Shown here: in pieces, positions 43,666 through 52,575 of the stretch
How the letters are laid out: each line of letters begins with the position of its first letter
How positions within the stretch are numbered: position 1 is the first letter of the stretch
Source of the DNA: CAIWHR01 sp963786625
GTDB taxonomy: Bacteria; Pseudomonadota; Gammaproteobacteria; Burkholderiales; Casimicrobiaceae
DNA: 64,000 nt
Direction of reading: 5' to 3'
Assembly: GCA_963786625.1 (NCBI GenBank)
Contig: CAWAZS010000004.1
Location: 124,001-188,000 of the forward strand
The notes under the pieces: generated by a model
Database searches by the model: none
What the model saw: the letters and a program-made list of their open reading frames with translations, nothing else
What the model was told of the DNA's origin: nothing
Program-made: the position numbers and the translations under genes

Positions 43666-44478
43666 TCAGGCGGCCTTCTGCCGCACGTGCAGGTGCGCTT
43701 CCGCAGCCGGATAGCCCGCCGCGCCGAAGGTCTCGCGTATCGTCCGATTGCCGTCGAAATACACCTGCCAGTAATGCGCGTTGTTGCAGTACGGCCGCAC
43801 CGCGAGCACCGGCCCGCGCTCGTTGAACGTCAGGATCTCGACGTCGGGCTTCGGCTCGGCGACGACGTTGGCGATCTTCGGCAGCGCCTCCCTGAGCCGG
43901 CGCACCGCGTCGGCCGGATCCACGCTGTGATCGAGCTGCGCGGTGAGGTCGACGCGGCGGTACGGATTGTGGCTGAAGTTCTTGATCGTGCCGCCCATGA
44001 TCTTCGCGTTGCCGACAATCGTCTGCACGTTGTCCGGGGCGTCGATCGTCGTGTTGAAGGGCCCGATCATGCGCACCGTGCCCTCGACGTCGCCGGCCTG
44101 CACGTAGTCGCCGACCTTGAACGGCCGCAGGACGAGAATGAACACGCCGGCGGCGAAATTCGACAAGAGACCGCCCCAGGCCGCGCCGACGGCGATGCCG
44201 AGGCCGGCCACCAGCGCGGCGAACGACGTCGTCTCGACGCCGAAGTAGCCGAGGATCGCGACGATCAGGATGATGTTGAGCGCGACGGCGATGACGGACC
44301 TGATGTACCGGGTCACCGTCGGGTCCACCTTCTGGCTCTCGAGCGCGCGCACGACGAGGTTCGACGCGACGCCGATCAGCATCCGGCCGATGACGTAGGC
44401 GGCGATCGCGCCGAGCACCTTGAGACCGAATGCGATCAGCATCGGCTTGGCCGTTTCCAGCATTCCAGATATGTCCAT
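43666..44478 (-). CDS. Small-conductance mechanosensitive channel, MscS type
   Basis: A 270-residue three-helix MscS protein. The pore helix segment GLGIAVGAAWGGLLSNFAAG and the following FILVLRPFKVGDYV are textbook. The soluble beta domain contains VEGTVRMIGPFNTTIDAPDN and NFSHNPYRRVDL. Such channels release solutes when membrane tension rises on hypo-osmotic shock. Start ATG 44478. The 219-base gap upstream holds GC-rich sequence with nothing I recognise. Confidence 0.93.
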   Translation of the reverse strand: MDISGMLETAKPMLIAFGLKVLGAIAAYVIGRMLIGVASNLVVRALESQKVDPTVTRYIRSVIAVALNIILIVAILGYFGVETTSFAALVAGLGIAVGAAWGGLLSNFAAGVFILVLRPFKVGDYVQAGDVEGTVRMIGPFNTTIDAPDNVQTIVGNAKIMGGTIKNFSHNPYRRVDLTAQLDHSVDPADAVRRLREALPKIANVVAEPKPDVEILTFNERGPVLAVRPYCNNAHYWQVYFDGNRTIRETFGAAGYPAAEAHLHVRQKAA

Positions 44479-44697
44479 GGTTGACCTCTGTGCGATGGGG
44501 GAGATGCAGCAGGATGGGCGTGCGGGCCGATGGGACAGCGGGCGCGCGCGGAAGGCGAATTGTCGCGCGGAAGGCGCGCGCCCGACAAGGCGAATCGTCG
44601 CACCACCGGCCGTGGATCCGGCGTCGGATCGATGCGACCGCGGGTTGCCTGCGGCGGTGCTGCGAACGAACGCGGCTGGAGACCGGCAAGCGGCAGG

Positions 44698-45366
44698 TCA
44701 GGGACCGGGGGCGCCGAGCTCGGCGCAGAGCCTCGCAACCGTCGCCTTGAGCGTCGCGAGCTCGTCCTGCAGGTGCGCGACATTGGCCTTGAGCGCCGCG
44801 ATCTCCGACACCGCGACGGTGCCGCCGCCGGACGCATCGGCGGCCGGACGGACCGCGGCCTCGGCGGCGGGCGGCCCCGACAGCAGATGCGCCCAGCGGG
44901 TCTCGCGCGCGCCGGGCTGGCGCGCCAGCTCGGCCACGAGCGGGCCCTCCGATCGCGCGGCGAGCTCGTGCAGAAATCCTTCGACCGCCGAGAGGTCCGC
45001 GAAGCGATGCAGGCGATCGCAGGCAATCCGCAGCTCGCCGACGGTCTGCGGGCCGCGCAGCATCAGCGCCGCGATCAGCGCCACCGCCTGGGAAGGTATC
45101 GCCAGCACGCGATCGACGTTGTGCGCGTAACGCATCACCCGGCCGCCGCTCGACTCGACGACCAGCGACAGCGTCCGCAGATGGTCGACGGCTGCCTGCA
45201 CCTCGGCTTCCGTCGCATTGAGCACGGGATCGCGGCTCGTCTTCTGATTGCACCCCGAGGTCAGCGCGAGCAGCGTGAGCGGATAGGTGTCGGGCACCGT
45301 GTGCTGCTTCTCGACGAGCACGCCCAGCACACGGGTTTCCAGCAGCGAGAGTTGGGGCAGGGTCAT
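44698..45366 (-). CDS. YceH family (DUF480) protein
   Basis: A 222-residue protein of the YceH/UPF0502 family. The opening LSLLETRVLGVLVEKQHTVPDTYPLTL and the NQKTSRDPVL element are diagnostic; the fold is a pair of winged helices. The last 35 residues form a coiled coil (ALKANVAHLQDELATLKATV), also common in the family. Function is unproven; links to stress or envelope traits have been suggested for homologues. Confidence 0.9.
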   Translation of the reverse strand: MTLPQLSLLETRVLGVLVEKQHTVPDTYPLTLLALTSGCNQKTSRDPVLNATEAEVQAAVDHLRTLSLVVESSGGRVMRYAHNVDRVLAIPSQAVALIAALMLRGPQTVGELRIACDRLHRFADLSAVEGFLHELAARSEGPLVAELARQPGARETRWAHLLSGPPAAEAAVRPAADASGGGTVAVSEIAALKANVAHLQDELATLKATVARLCAELGAPGP

Positions 45367-45439
45367 GGATCGGAGCCGGGTCGCGGGGAACCCGTCCAGT
45401 GTAGCGCCTCCGCCGCTCGCCGCCCCGCCGCGGCGCCGC

Positions 45440-45832
45440 CTACTTCTTGCAGACGTGCTTCACCACCATGTCTGCGGAACTGCCCGCGGGCTCCTTCACG
45501 TACTCGATCTTCGTCGCCTTGTTCCGTGCGAACGCCTGATTCTTCGCCTCGTTCTCGAACAGGATCACCTCGACGCCCGCGGCGGTCATGTCCTTGCAAC
45601 GGACGCGCATCTGCGAGCGCATGCTGGTGATGCCGCCCTTCAGCGTGTCGATCGGGGTCTTGAGCTCGGTGCGGAAGACGACCGACGTCGTGTCGCCGGT
45701 GACCTTGACGCTCCCCTTGTCGACATAGATCTTGTTGCCGTTGGCGTTTTCGCCGATCGCCTGCCAGTCCGGTGCCGCCGCGAGCGTGCTGCCGGCGAAT
45801 GCCGCGATGACGATTGCCAGTGCCTTGCGCAT
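45440..45832 (-). CDS. Exported protein, surface-adhesin-E-like
   Basis: A 130-residue secreted protein with a signal peptide (MRKALAIVIAAFAGSTLAAA) followed by PDWQAIGENANGNKIYVD, the usual start of the adhesin-E-like domain in proteobacteria. Two cysteines (RVRCKD and KHVCKK) probably form a disulfide. GGGAGGGG just upstream of ATG 45832 fixes the start. In most species these proteins have no demonstrated adhesion role. Confidence 0.75.
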   Translation of the reverse strand: MRKALAIVIAAFAGSTLAAAPDWQAIGENANGNKIYVDKGSVKVTGDTTSVVFRTELKTPIDTLKGGITSMRSQMRVRCKDMTAAGVEVILFENEAKNQAFARNKATKIEYVKEPAGSSADMVVKHVCKK

Positions 45833-46049
45833 GATCCCCTCCCTTGTCGTGTGACGGACGAGCGCCGCAGTGGCGGCCGGCAAGGCGCCGGCCGGCCAAC
45901 TCATAGCAGATTCTGCGAAGCCGGAGAGGTCCGGGCCTTGTCCGGGATCAAGGGTCGCGCGCGTTCGCCGGTACTGATATCGTTGCGGCATCCGGCCCAC
46001 CGGCCGCCCATCCTTCACGGCCCGGCGCCCAACGCGCCCGGAGCGAACC

Positions 46050-46901
46050 ATGGCCCAGGCTTCCGAAGTGACCAACATGGCGCTGTTCTGCGATTTCGAG
46101 AACATCGCGCTCGGCGTCCAGGACGCCAAGTACGACAAGTTCGACATCGGCAAGGTGCTCGAACGGCTGCTGCTCAAGGGCAGCATCGTCGTGAAGAAAG
46201 CCTACTGCGACTGGGAGCGCTACAAGTCGTTCAAGGCGCCGATGCACGAAGCGTCGTTCGAGCTGATCGAGATTCCGCACGTGCGTCAGTCGGGAAAGAA
46301 CTCGGCCGACATCCGGATGGTCGTCGACGCGCTCGATCTCTGCTACACGAAGTCGCACGTCGACACGTTCGTCGTCATCAGCGGGGATTCCGATTTCTCG
46401 CCGCTCGTCTCCAAGCTGCGCGAGAACAACAAGACGGTCATCGGCGTCGGCGTCAAGAACTCGACGTCCGACCTGCTGATCGCGAACTGCGACGAGTTCA
46501 TCTTCTACGACGACCTCGTGCGCGAAAAGAAGAAGCCGGCGCCGCGGAAGGCGCCCGCGCGGGGACCGGCCGGCGCTGCCAAGCCTGCGGCGAAGACGGC
46601 GGCCGGCGAGCCTCCGGCGCCGGCGAAGAAGGGCGACGAGGAGCGGCGGCAGGAGGCGCTCGACCTGATCCTCGAAACCATCGAGGCGCTCGTCGCCGAG
46701 CGCGGCGACGAGGAGAAGATCTGGGGCTCGATGGTCAAGCAGGCGCTGAAGCGCCGCAAGCCGGGGTTCAACGAGTCGTACTACGGATTCCGCTCGTTCA
46801 ACGGCATGCTCGAGGAAGCCGAGCAGCGCGGCAGCCTCAAGCTCGAACGCGACGAGAAATCCGGCGGCTATCTCGTGCGGCTGGCATCGAACGGGGACTG
46901 A
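46050..46901 (+). CDS. NYN-domain nuclease-like protein with OST-HTH/LOTUS domain
   Basis: A 283-residue protein. Residues 8-155 form a PIN-like NYN domain with acidic residues in the expected places: LFCDFENIA (Asp15), SADIRMVVDAL and ISGDSDFSPLV. A basic Ala/Pro/Lys linker (about 160-195) joins it to a C-terminal OST-HTH/LOTUS domain (about 200-280, with GFRSFNGMLEEAEQRG). This arrangement is seen in many proteobacteria and suggests an RNA-cleaving or RNA-binding role, but no target is known. After the stop at 46,901 the same frame stays open through a repeat into the next gene. Confidence 0.88.
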   Translation: MAQASEVTNMALFCDFENIALGVQDAKYDKFDIGKVLERLLLKGSIVVKKAYCDWERYKSFKAPMHEASFELIEIPHVRQSGKNSADIRMVVDALDLCYTKSHVDTFVVISGDSDFSPLVSKLRENNKTVIGVGVKNSTSDLLIANCDEFIFYDDLVREKKKPAPRKAPARGPAGAAKPAAKTAAGEPPAPAKKGDEERRQEALDLILETIEALVAERGDEEKIWGSMVKQALKRRKPGFNESYYGFRSFNGMLEEAEQRGSLKLERDEKSGGYLVRLASNGD

Positions 46902-46921
46902 TCCGTCACCGGTGCGGCTTC

Positions 46922-47026
46922 GGCCGTCGCGGGACCCGCGTTGGCCGACGTGGCACCCGTCTTGGCCGTCGTGGGTCCGGTTCCGGCCGTCGTGGGTTCG
47001 GTTGCGGCCGTCGTGGGTCCGGCTTC
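46922..47026. repeat. Five 21-bp tandem repeats
   Basis: Copies begin at 46,922, 46,943, 46,964, 46,985 and 47,006, with consensus GGCCGTCGTGGGTCCGGYT plus two bases. Being a multiple of three they keep the frame, and would encode seven-residue units such as AVVGPVP. They fill the space between the NYN gene and the MEMO gene. Confidence 0.8.
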
Positions 47027-47114
47027 AGCCGGATACGGTCCCGCGCCGCCGCGCCTTGAATCGGAGCGAAACCGACCCAATTTTCAACAAATGAAGATCC
47101 CGCGGAGGAGCCCG

Positions 47115-47944
47115 ATGTCCGACGTGCGTCCGGCCGCAGTGGCCGGCATGTTCTACCCGGCAGCGCCGGCGGCGCTCGCCGCGGACGTGCGCGCGCATCT
47201 CGCTCGGGCGCTGGCGCGGCCGGCGGCGACCTCGGCGCGTGCCCAAGGCGCTGATCGCGCCGCACGCCGGGTACGTCTATTCGGGCCCGATCGCCGCCGC
47301 GGCGTACGCGCGTCTCGCGGCAGGGCGCGACACCATACGGCGTGTCGTGCTGTTCGGGCCGACGCACCGCGTGCCGGTGCGCGGGCTCGCGCTGCCTTCG
47401 GTGGGGACCTTCGCCACGCCGCTCGGAACGGTGAGCGTCGATCGCGAAGCCGCGGCCGCCGCACTGGCGCTGCCGCAGGTCTGCGAAAGCGACGCGGCGC
47501 ACGCGTTCGAGCACTCGCTCGAGGTCCAGCTGCCTTTCCTGCAGTCGGTGCTGGAAGACTTCCGCATCGTCCCCTTCGCCGTCGGCGACGCGACGCCGGA
47601 CGAGGTCGCCGAGGTCATCGACTTGCTGTGGGGCGGCCCGGAGACCCTGATCGTCGTCAGCTCCGACCTGTCGCACTACCACCGCTACGCCGAGGCCCGC
47701 GCCATCGATCGCGCGACCGGCGAGGCGATACTCGCGCTCTCGGCCACGCTCGATCACGAGCAGGCCTGCGGGGCGACGCCGATCAACGGATTGCTCCTGG
47801 CGGCGCGGCGCCACGGGTTGACGCCGGAGCTCCTCGACCTGCGCAATTCGGGCGACACGGCAGGCGACAAGTCGCGCGTGGTCGGCTACGCGTCGTTCGC
47901 GTTCGCCGAGCAGGCTGCGACCGAGCCGGGCAGGTTTCGCATGA
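47115..47944 (+). CDS. MEMO-like protein, AmmeMemoRadiSam system component B (one-base insertion)
   Basis: Starting at ATG 47115 with GGAGGAG four bases upstream, the frame gives VRPAAVAGMFYPAAPAALAA, then breaks. One frame over, the protein continues ALIAPHAGYVYSGPIAAAAY, with LFGPTHRVP, EHSLEVQLPFLQ, SSDLSHYH and GDKSRVVGYASFAF, all MEMO landmarks including the metal-site-like His residues. Removing one base near 47,238 joins the parts. No stop follows the MEMO domain in this frame; it runs to the ATG of the AMMECR1 part. So the two may be one fused protein, or MEMO may end at the TGA in 47,942-47,944 after a further shift. Function of the system is unknown. Confidence 0.8.
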
Positions 47945-48517
47945 GCGATCCTCGGTCTCGGCCGCGCGCTGCTCGCGATCGCCCGCTCCGCGATCGGCGC
48001 CGAGCTCGGGTTCGGGCAGACCGCCGAGGCGAGCCACGCGGCGCTGGCGCAGCCGGCCGCCACGTTCGTGACGCTGAAGCGCTCGGGCGAGCTGCGCGGC
48101 TGCATCGGCTCGCTCAAGCCGCTGCGCGCGCTCGCCGTGGACGTGCGCGAGAACGCGATCGCCGCGGCGTTTCGCGATCCCCGCTTTCCGCCGCTTGCCG
48201 CCGTCGAATTCGAGACGACGTCGGTCGAGGTGTCGCTGCTGACCGCCGACGAGCGCCTCGACGTTCGCGACGAACACGACCTGCTGGTGCGGCTACGTCC
48301 CGGCGTCGACGGTCTCGTCCTCGAGTACGGCCGCCATCGCGCGACGTTCCTGCCCCAGGTCTGGGAATCGCTGCCCGAGCCGCGCAGCTTCCTGGCGGCG
48401 CTCAAGCGCAAGGCCGGCCTGCCGGGTGATTTCTGGAGCCCGCAGGTGAACGTTTCCCGCTACGGGGTGACCAAATGGGCAGAGAGCGAATTCCTGGCGA
48501 GCGAGCAGGCGCGATGA
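47941..48517 (+). CDS. AMMECR1-domain protein, AmmeMemoRadiSam system component A (one-base insertion)
   Basis: The domain reads GRALLAIARSAIGAELGFGQ, then FVTLKRSGELRGCIGSLKPL with the LRGCIG motif that defines AMMECR1, then FRDPRFPPL and the ending YGVTKWAESEFLASEQAR. A start at ATG 47941 needs one C removed near 47,950 to enter this frame. The same correction would also fuse it directly to the MEMO part upstream, which needs fewer changes. Its stop overlaps the radical SAM gene (ATGA). AMMECR1 proteins have a conserved surface cysteine (in RGCIG), but their reaction is not known. Confidence 0.82.
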
Positions 48518-49642
48518 GCAATTACCCCGGACGCTGGTGGCACCGCCTCGACGACGGGCGCATCCAGTGCGACCTGTGCCCGCGCGACTGCCGGCTGCAC
48601 GAAGGCCAGCGCGGCGCGTGCTTCGTGCGCCAGCGCGAAGGCGACGCGATGGTGCTGACCACCTACGGCCGCTCGTCGGGCTTCTGCGTCGATCCGATCG
48701 AGAAGAAGCCGCTCAACCATTTCTATCCCGGATCCTCGGTGTTCTCGTTCGGAACGGCCGGCTGCAACCTCGCGTGCAAGTTCTGCCAGAACTGGGACAT
48801 CTCCAAGTCGCGCGAGATGGACACGCTGATGGATGCCGCCTCGCCCGTGGTGATCGCCGAGACGGCGCGCAAGCTGGGCTGCCGCAGCGTCGCCTTCACC
48901 TACAACGACCCGGTCATCTTCGCCGAGTACGCGATGGACGCCGCCGACGCCTGCCACGCGCTGGGGATCAAGACGGTGGCGGTCACGGCCGGCTACATCG
49001 GCGTCGATGCGCGGCGCGAGTTCTACGCGAAGATGGACGCCGCCAACGTCGACCTCAAGGCGTTCACCGACGATTTCTACGTGAAGCTCTGCGGCGCGCA
49101 TCTGCAGCCGGTGCTCGACACGCTCGTCTATCTCAAGCGCGAGACCGACGTGTGGTTCGAGATCACGACGCTGCTCATTCCGGGCAAGAACGACTCCGAC
49201 GCGGAGCTCGAGGCGATGTGCGCCTGGATCGTCCGCGAGCTCGGCACCGACGTGCCGCTGCATTTCACCGCATTCCATCCCGACTACAAGATGACCGACC
49301 TCGCAGCGCACGCCGGCGGCGACGCTCACGCGGGCGCGCGCCATCGCGCTCAAGGCGGGGATGCACTACGTCTACACCGGCAACGTGCACGACCGCACCG
49401 GCGGGACGACGTTCTGCCCGGGCTGCGGCAAGCCGGTGATCGAGCGCGACTGGCACGAGATCCTGGGCTACGAGCTGACGCCCGACGGGCGTTGCCGGCA
49501 TTGCGACGCGCAGGTGCCGGGGCGCTTCGGGTCGTTCGACGGTCAGTGGGGACGCCACCGCATGCCGGTTCGGGTCGACGTGAGCAAAGCGAACCGGGAA
49601 CCCCGCGCGGGCGTCGCCAGCCTCGCGCGCCGACGCGTGTGA
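48514..49642 (+). CDS. Radical SAM enzyme of the AmmeMemoRadiSam system (one-base insertion)
   Basis: A protein of about 375 residues. The cluster motif CNLACKFCQNWDIS (CxxxCxxC) near residue 87 marks a radical SAM enzyme, and an extra cysteine group precedes it (CDLCPRDCRLH, GACFVR). The chain continues AFTYNDPVIFAEYAMDAADA and ITTLLIPGKNDSD, typical of this PflA-like family. After DYKMTDL the frame breaks; one base removed near 49,307 restores TLTRARAIALKAGMHYVYTG and a C-terminal zinc-ribbon-like end (CPGCG and CRHC). It overlaps the AMMECR1 gene by four bases. The three proteins almost always occur together, and no substrate has been reported to my knowledge. Confidence 0.85.
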
Positions 49643-49658
49643 CGACTGGATTGGGGCG

Positions 49659-50384
49659 CTAAGCCACCAGCCGCGGCAGCACCTCGCCCGCGGCGCCCGC
49701 GAGCACGACCGTCGCCCGCGCCGAAAGCGGCGTGCGCGCGGGATTCACCTCGATCACCGAGGCGCCCGCCTCGAGCGCCGCGAAGGGCAGCGACGCGGCG
49801 GGTTCCACGACGGTCGATGTTCCCACCGAGAGAAACACGTCGCAGCCCCGCGCGGCGGCGTACGCGTCCTCGAGCGCCTGCTCCGGCAGCATCTCGCCGA
49901 ACCAGACGACGCCCGGGCGCACCGGCGCGCCGCAGCGCGCGCACCGGGGCGGCGTTCCGGGAATCTCGTCGCCAGGCGCGAGGACGCAGCCCTCCGCGAA
50001 ACAGCGATCGACCATGATGTTGCCGTGCAGCTCGATCACGTTGCGGCTGCCGGCCCGCGCGTGCAGCCCGTCGACGTTCTGCGTGATGAGCGCGAAATGG
50101 GCGCTCTTCCGCTCGAGCTCCGCCAGCGCCGCGTGGCCCGCGTTGGGCGCGGCCTTCGCGACGAGCTCGCGACGCCACGCGTACCATTCCCACACGACTT
50201 TCGGGTTGGCCGCGAACGCCTCGGCCGTCGCGAGGTCCTCGGGGCGGAACTGCGCCCACAGGCCCGTCATCGCGTCGCGGAACGTCGGGATCCCCGATTC
50301 GGCGGAGATGCCGGCGCCGGTCAGGACGGCGATGCGCCTCGCGGCCGACAGCAGAGCGCGTGCCTCTTCCAGTCTCTCGTCCAT
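49659..50384 (-). CDS. cobB: Sirtuin NAD-dependent deacylase (CobB-like)
   Basis: A 241-residue Sir2 enzyme. Motifs are GAGISAESGIPTFRD at residues 23-37, TQNVDGLH, the catalytic ELHG, and a zinc site with four cysteines (CFAEGC and CARCG). Tyr68 and Arg71 (WYAWRR) form the YxxR pair that marks sirtuins able to remove succinyl or malonyl groups, as in SIRT5 and E. coli CobB. So desuccinylation as well as deacetylation is likely. ATG 50384 is the natural start. It is convergent with the radical SAM gene, 16 bases away. Confidence 0.93.
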   Translation of the reverse strand: MDERLEEARALLSAARRIAVLTGAGISAESGIPTFRDAMTGLWAQFRPEDLATAEAFAANPKVVWEWYAWRRELVAKAAPNAGHAALAELERKSAHFALITQNVDGLHARAGSRNVIELHGNIMVDRCFAEGCVLAPGDEIPGTPPRCARCGAPVRPGVVWFGEMLPEQALEDAYAAARGCDVFLSVGTSTVVEPAASLPFAALEAGASVIEVNPARTPLSARATVVLAGAAGEVLPRLVA

Positions 50385-50441
50385 CGGGAACCGTTCTCGG
50401 CTAGAGTGAGTCTATCCGTGAATTTACGCCAGCCGTCCCCG

Positions 50442-51485
50442 ATGCGCCTCCTGCCTGCCTGCGCCACCCTCGTCTTCGCCGCTATCGCGGGCCTCGCTTC
50501 GGCTCAGCCCGCGCCGAGGGGGCCCGACGGCTTCCGCAACAACTATCCGCATCCCGAGAAGGAGAGCTTCTGGGCCTGGCAGTTCGAGCGCTGGCGCGAG
50601 GGAATGCCGAAGCCGCCGCCGGGCGGCTGGAACCTGCCTGCCGTCAAGACCGATCCGGCCGCGCTCGCCTCGCCCGATGTCAATCCGTCGGTGACCTGGA
50701 TCGGACACGCGACGCTGCTCGTGCGACTCGCGGGAGCGAACATCCTCTTCGATCCGGTCTTCTCGGAGCGCGCGTCACCGGTGGCCTTCGCGGGTCCGAG
50801 ACGCGTCGTGCCGCTGCCGATCGACATCCCGGAGCTGCCGCGGATCGATGTCGTCATGATCTCGCACAACCACTACGACCATCTCGACGCCGATTCGGTG
50901 ATGCGGCTGGCCGCGATGCCGCAGGGCAGTCCGCGCTTTCTCGTGCCGTTGGGGCTCAAGGACTGGTTCGCGACGCTCGGCATCACCCGCGTCGACGAGT
51001 ACGACTGGTGGCAGGAGACGCGCGAGGGCGCCCTGCGCATCACTTTCGTGCCGGTCCAGCACTGGAGCAAGCGCCGGCTGGACGACGCCAACCAGACGCT
51101 CTGGGGCGGCTGGGTCGTCGAGGGCGAGGGGCTGCGCCTCGTGCACACCGGCGACACCGGCTACTCGAAGGATTTCCGCGACATCGGCGAGCGCCTCGGC
51201 CCGTTCGACATGGCGTTCATTCCCATCGGCTCGTACGCGCCGCGCTGGTTCATGAAGGTGATGCACGTGGACATCCCGGAGGCGGTGCAGGTTCGCGCGG
51301 ACCTGAAGGCCGCGCGCGCGATCGGCATGCACTGGGGGACGTTCGAGTCGCTCGCCGACGAGCCGCTGGACGAGCCGCCGGTGGTGCTTGCGCGGCAGCG
51401 GCAGGAGCGCGGCCTGGCGCAGGATCAGTTCGACGTGCTCAAGATCGGCGAGACGCGCCGGCTCGAGAAGGCGCGCGCGCCCTGA
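50442..51485 (+). CDS. Metallo-beta-lactamase-fold hydrolase, NAPE-PLD-like, exported
   Basis: A 347-residue protein with a signal peptide (MRLLPACATLVFAAIAGLAS) and an MBL fold of the NAPE-hydrolysing phospholipase D/UlaG-like group. Key segments are VTWIGHATLLVRLAGANILF, SHNHYDHLDAD with the HxHxDH zinc motif, VPVQHWSKR, LVHTGDTGYS and the late histidine in AIGMHWGTFES. It probably hydrolyses a phosphodiester or lactone outside the cytoplasm; the substrate is unknown. The cysteine in the leader could alternatively make it a lipoprotein, but the lipobox is poor. Confidence 0.85.
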   Translation: MRLLPACATLVFAAIAGLASAQPAPRGPDGFRNNYPHPEKESFWAWQFERWREGMPKPPPGGWNLPAVKTDPAALASPDVNPSVTWIGHATLLVRLAGANILFDPVFSERASPVAFAGPRRVVPLPIDIPELPRIDVVMISHNHYDHLDADSVMRLAAMPQGSPRFLVPLGLKDWFATLGITRVDEYDWWQETREGALRITFVPVQHWSKRRLDDANQTLWGGWVVEGEGLRLVHTGDTGYSKDFRDIGERLGPFDMAFIPIGSYAPRWFMKVMHVDIPEAVQVRADLKAARAIGMHWGTFESLADEPLDEPPVVLARQRQERGLAQDQFDVLKIGETRRLEKARAP

Positions 51486-51512
51486 TCCTCGGCGAAGTCG
51501 GATCGCCTCGGG

Positions 51513-52430
51513 TCACGCGTCGGGCAGGGGAATGGACTCGGTTTCCCCCGGCACCGGCGCGAATCGACCCTCGGCCCATTCCCGCTTTGCCCGTTCGATC
51601 CGCGCCTTCGAGCTCGAGACGAAGTTCCACCACAGGTGACGCTCGCCATCCAGCGGCGCGCCGCCGAGGAGCATGAGCCGCGCGTCGGACTCGGCCCGCA
51701 GCGTGACGGGCGTGCCCGGCGCGAACACGATCATCCGCGATGCCCCGACGCGCGTGTCGCCACAGCGGACGGCACCGTCGACCACGAAGGCCGCGCGCTC
51801 CGCGATGTTGCCGGGCAACGAAAGTGACGCGTTCATCGGCAACCGGGCCTCCGCGTAGAACAGCGACGAGAGGGTCCGCACCGGCGACTCGGCGCCGTAC
51901 GCGCTGCCGACGAGCAAGCGCAGGCGCGCACCGTCGACGGCGATCTCCGGCAACGTCGCCGCCGGGTGGTGCCGGAAATCGGGATCGGCCTCCTCGTGCG
52001 CCTTTGGCAGCGCCACCCAGAGCTGCACGCCGTGCAAGCGCGATCCGGACGCCCGGAGATCCGCGCCGGTGCGCTCGGAATGCACGATGCCGCGGCCGGC
52101 GGTCATCCAGTTGATCGCCCCCGGCTGGATCGGCTGCACGCAGCCGAGGCTGTCGCGGTGCACGATCTCGCCCTCGAAGAGATAGGTCACGGTCGCGAGT
52201 CCGATGTGCGGATGCGGCCGGACGTCGATTCCCTGGCCCGGTGCGAAGGCCGCCGGGCCCATGTGGTCGAAGAAGACGATCGGCCCGACACGCCTGCGCG
52301 CGGCGGCCGGAAGGAGGCGTGCGACCGTGAAGCCGCCCAGGTCGCGCGTCCTGCCCTCGATGATCGTCTCGATCGCGGGGTTGGTCGCGCAGCTTGCGCA
52401 GGAAGGTTCGTCTGCCGGCAGCCGGCTCAT
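51513..52430 (-). CDS. Pirin family protein
   Basis: A 305-residue bicupin. The N-terminal cupin carries the metal ligands in VRPHPHIGLATVTYLFEGE and HRDSLG, followed by MTAGRGIVHSER; the second cupin begins after residue 190. Some pirins are quercetin dioxygenases, others act as redox sensors. ATG 52430 lies immediately after the third copy of the dispersed repeat, and the N-terminus includes two cysteines (CASC), which could be redox active. A second pirin gene lies 775 bases further upstream on the same strand, with azoR between. Confidence 0.88.
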   Translation of the reverse strand: MSRLPADEPSCASCATNPAIETIIEGRTRDLGGFTVARLLPAAARRRVGPIVFFDHMGPAAFAPGQGIDVRPHPHIGLATVTYLFEGEIVHRDSLGCVQPIQPGAINWMTAGRGIVHSERTGADLRASGSRLHGVQLWVALPKAHEEADPDFRHHPAATLPEIAVDGARLRLLVGSAYGAESPVRTLSSLFYAEARLPMNASLSLPGNIAERAAFVVDGAVRCGDTRVGASRMIVFAPGTPVTLRAESDARLMLLGGAPLDGERHLWWNFVSSSKARIERAKREWAEGRFAPVPGETESIPLPDA

Positions 52431-52433
52431 GGT

Positions 52434-52505
52434 GTGCCCCTTTGGCGCAGCGCGCCTTTCCCCCGAGGGGGAGCCGATTCGCGCCTGGGACGGCCCGGCG
52501 CCCTC
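52434..52505. repeat. Dispersed intergenic repeat, copy C
   Basis: Reverse complement of copy B with the same order of blocks: GGGCCGTCCCAGGCGCGAAT, GCTCCCCCTCGGGGG, AAAGGCGCGCTGCGCC. Like copy B it ends next to a gene start, here that of the pirin. Confidence 0.7.
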
Positions 52506-52575
52506 ATTGAATTTCCTCGATGGAACGGGACGATACTCCGGTTGCCGCCGCGATCGCCACCCTCGGTTGCCACCC

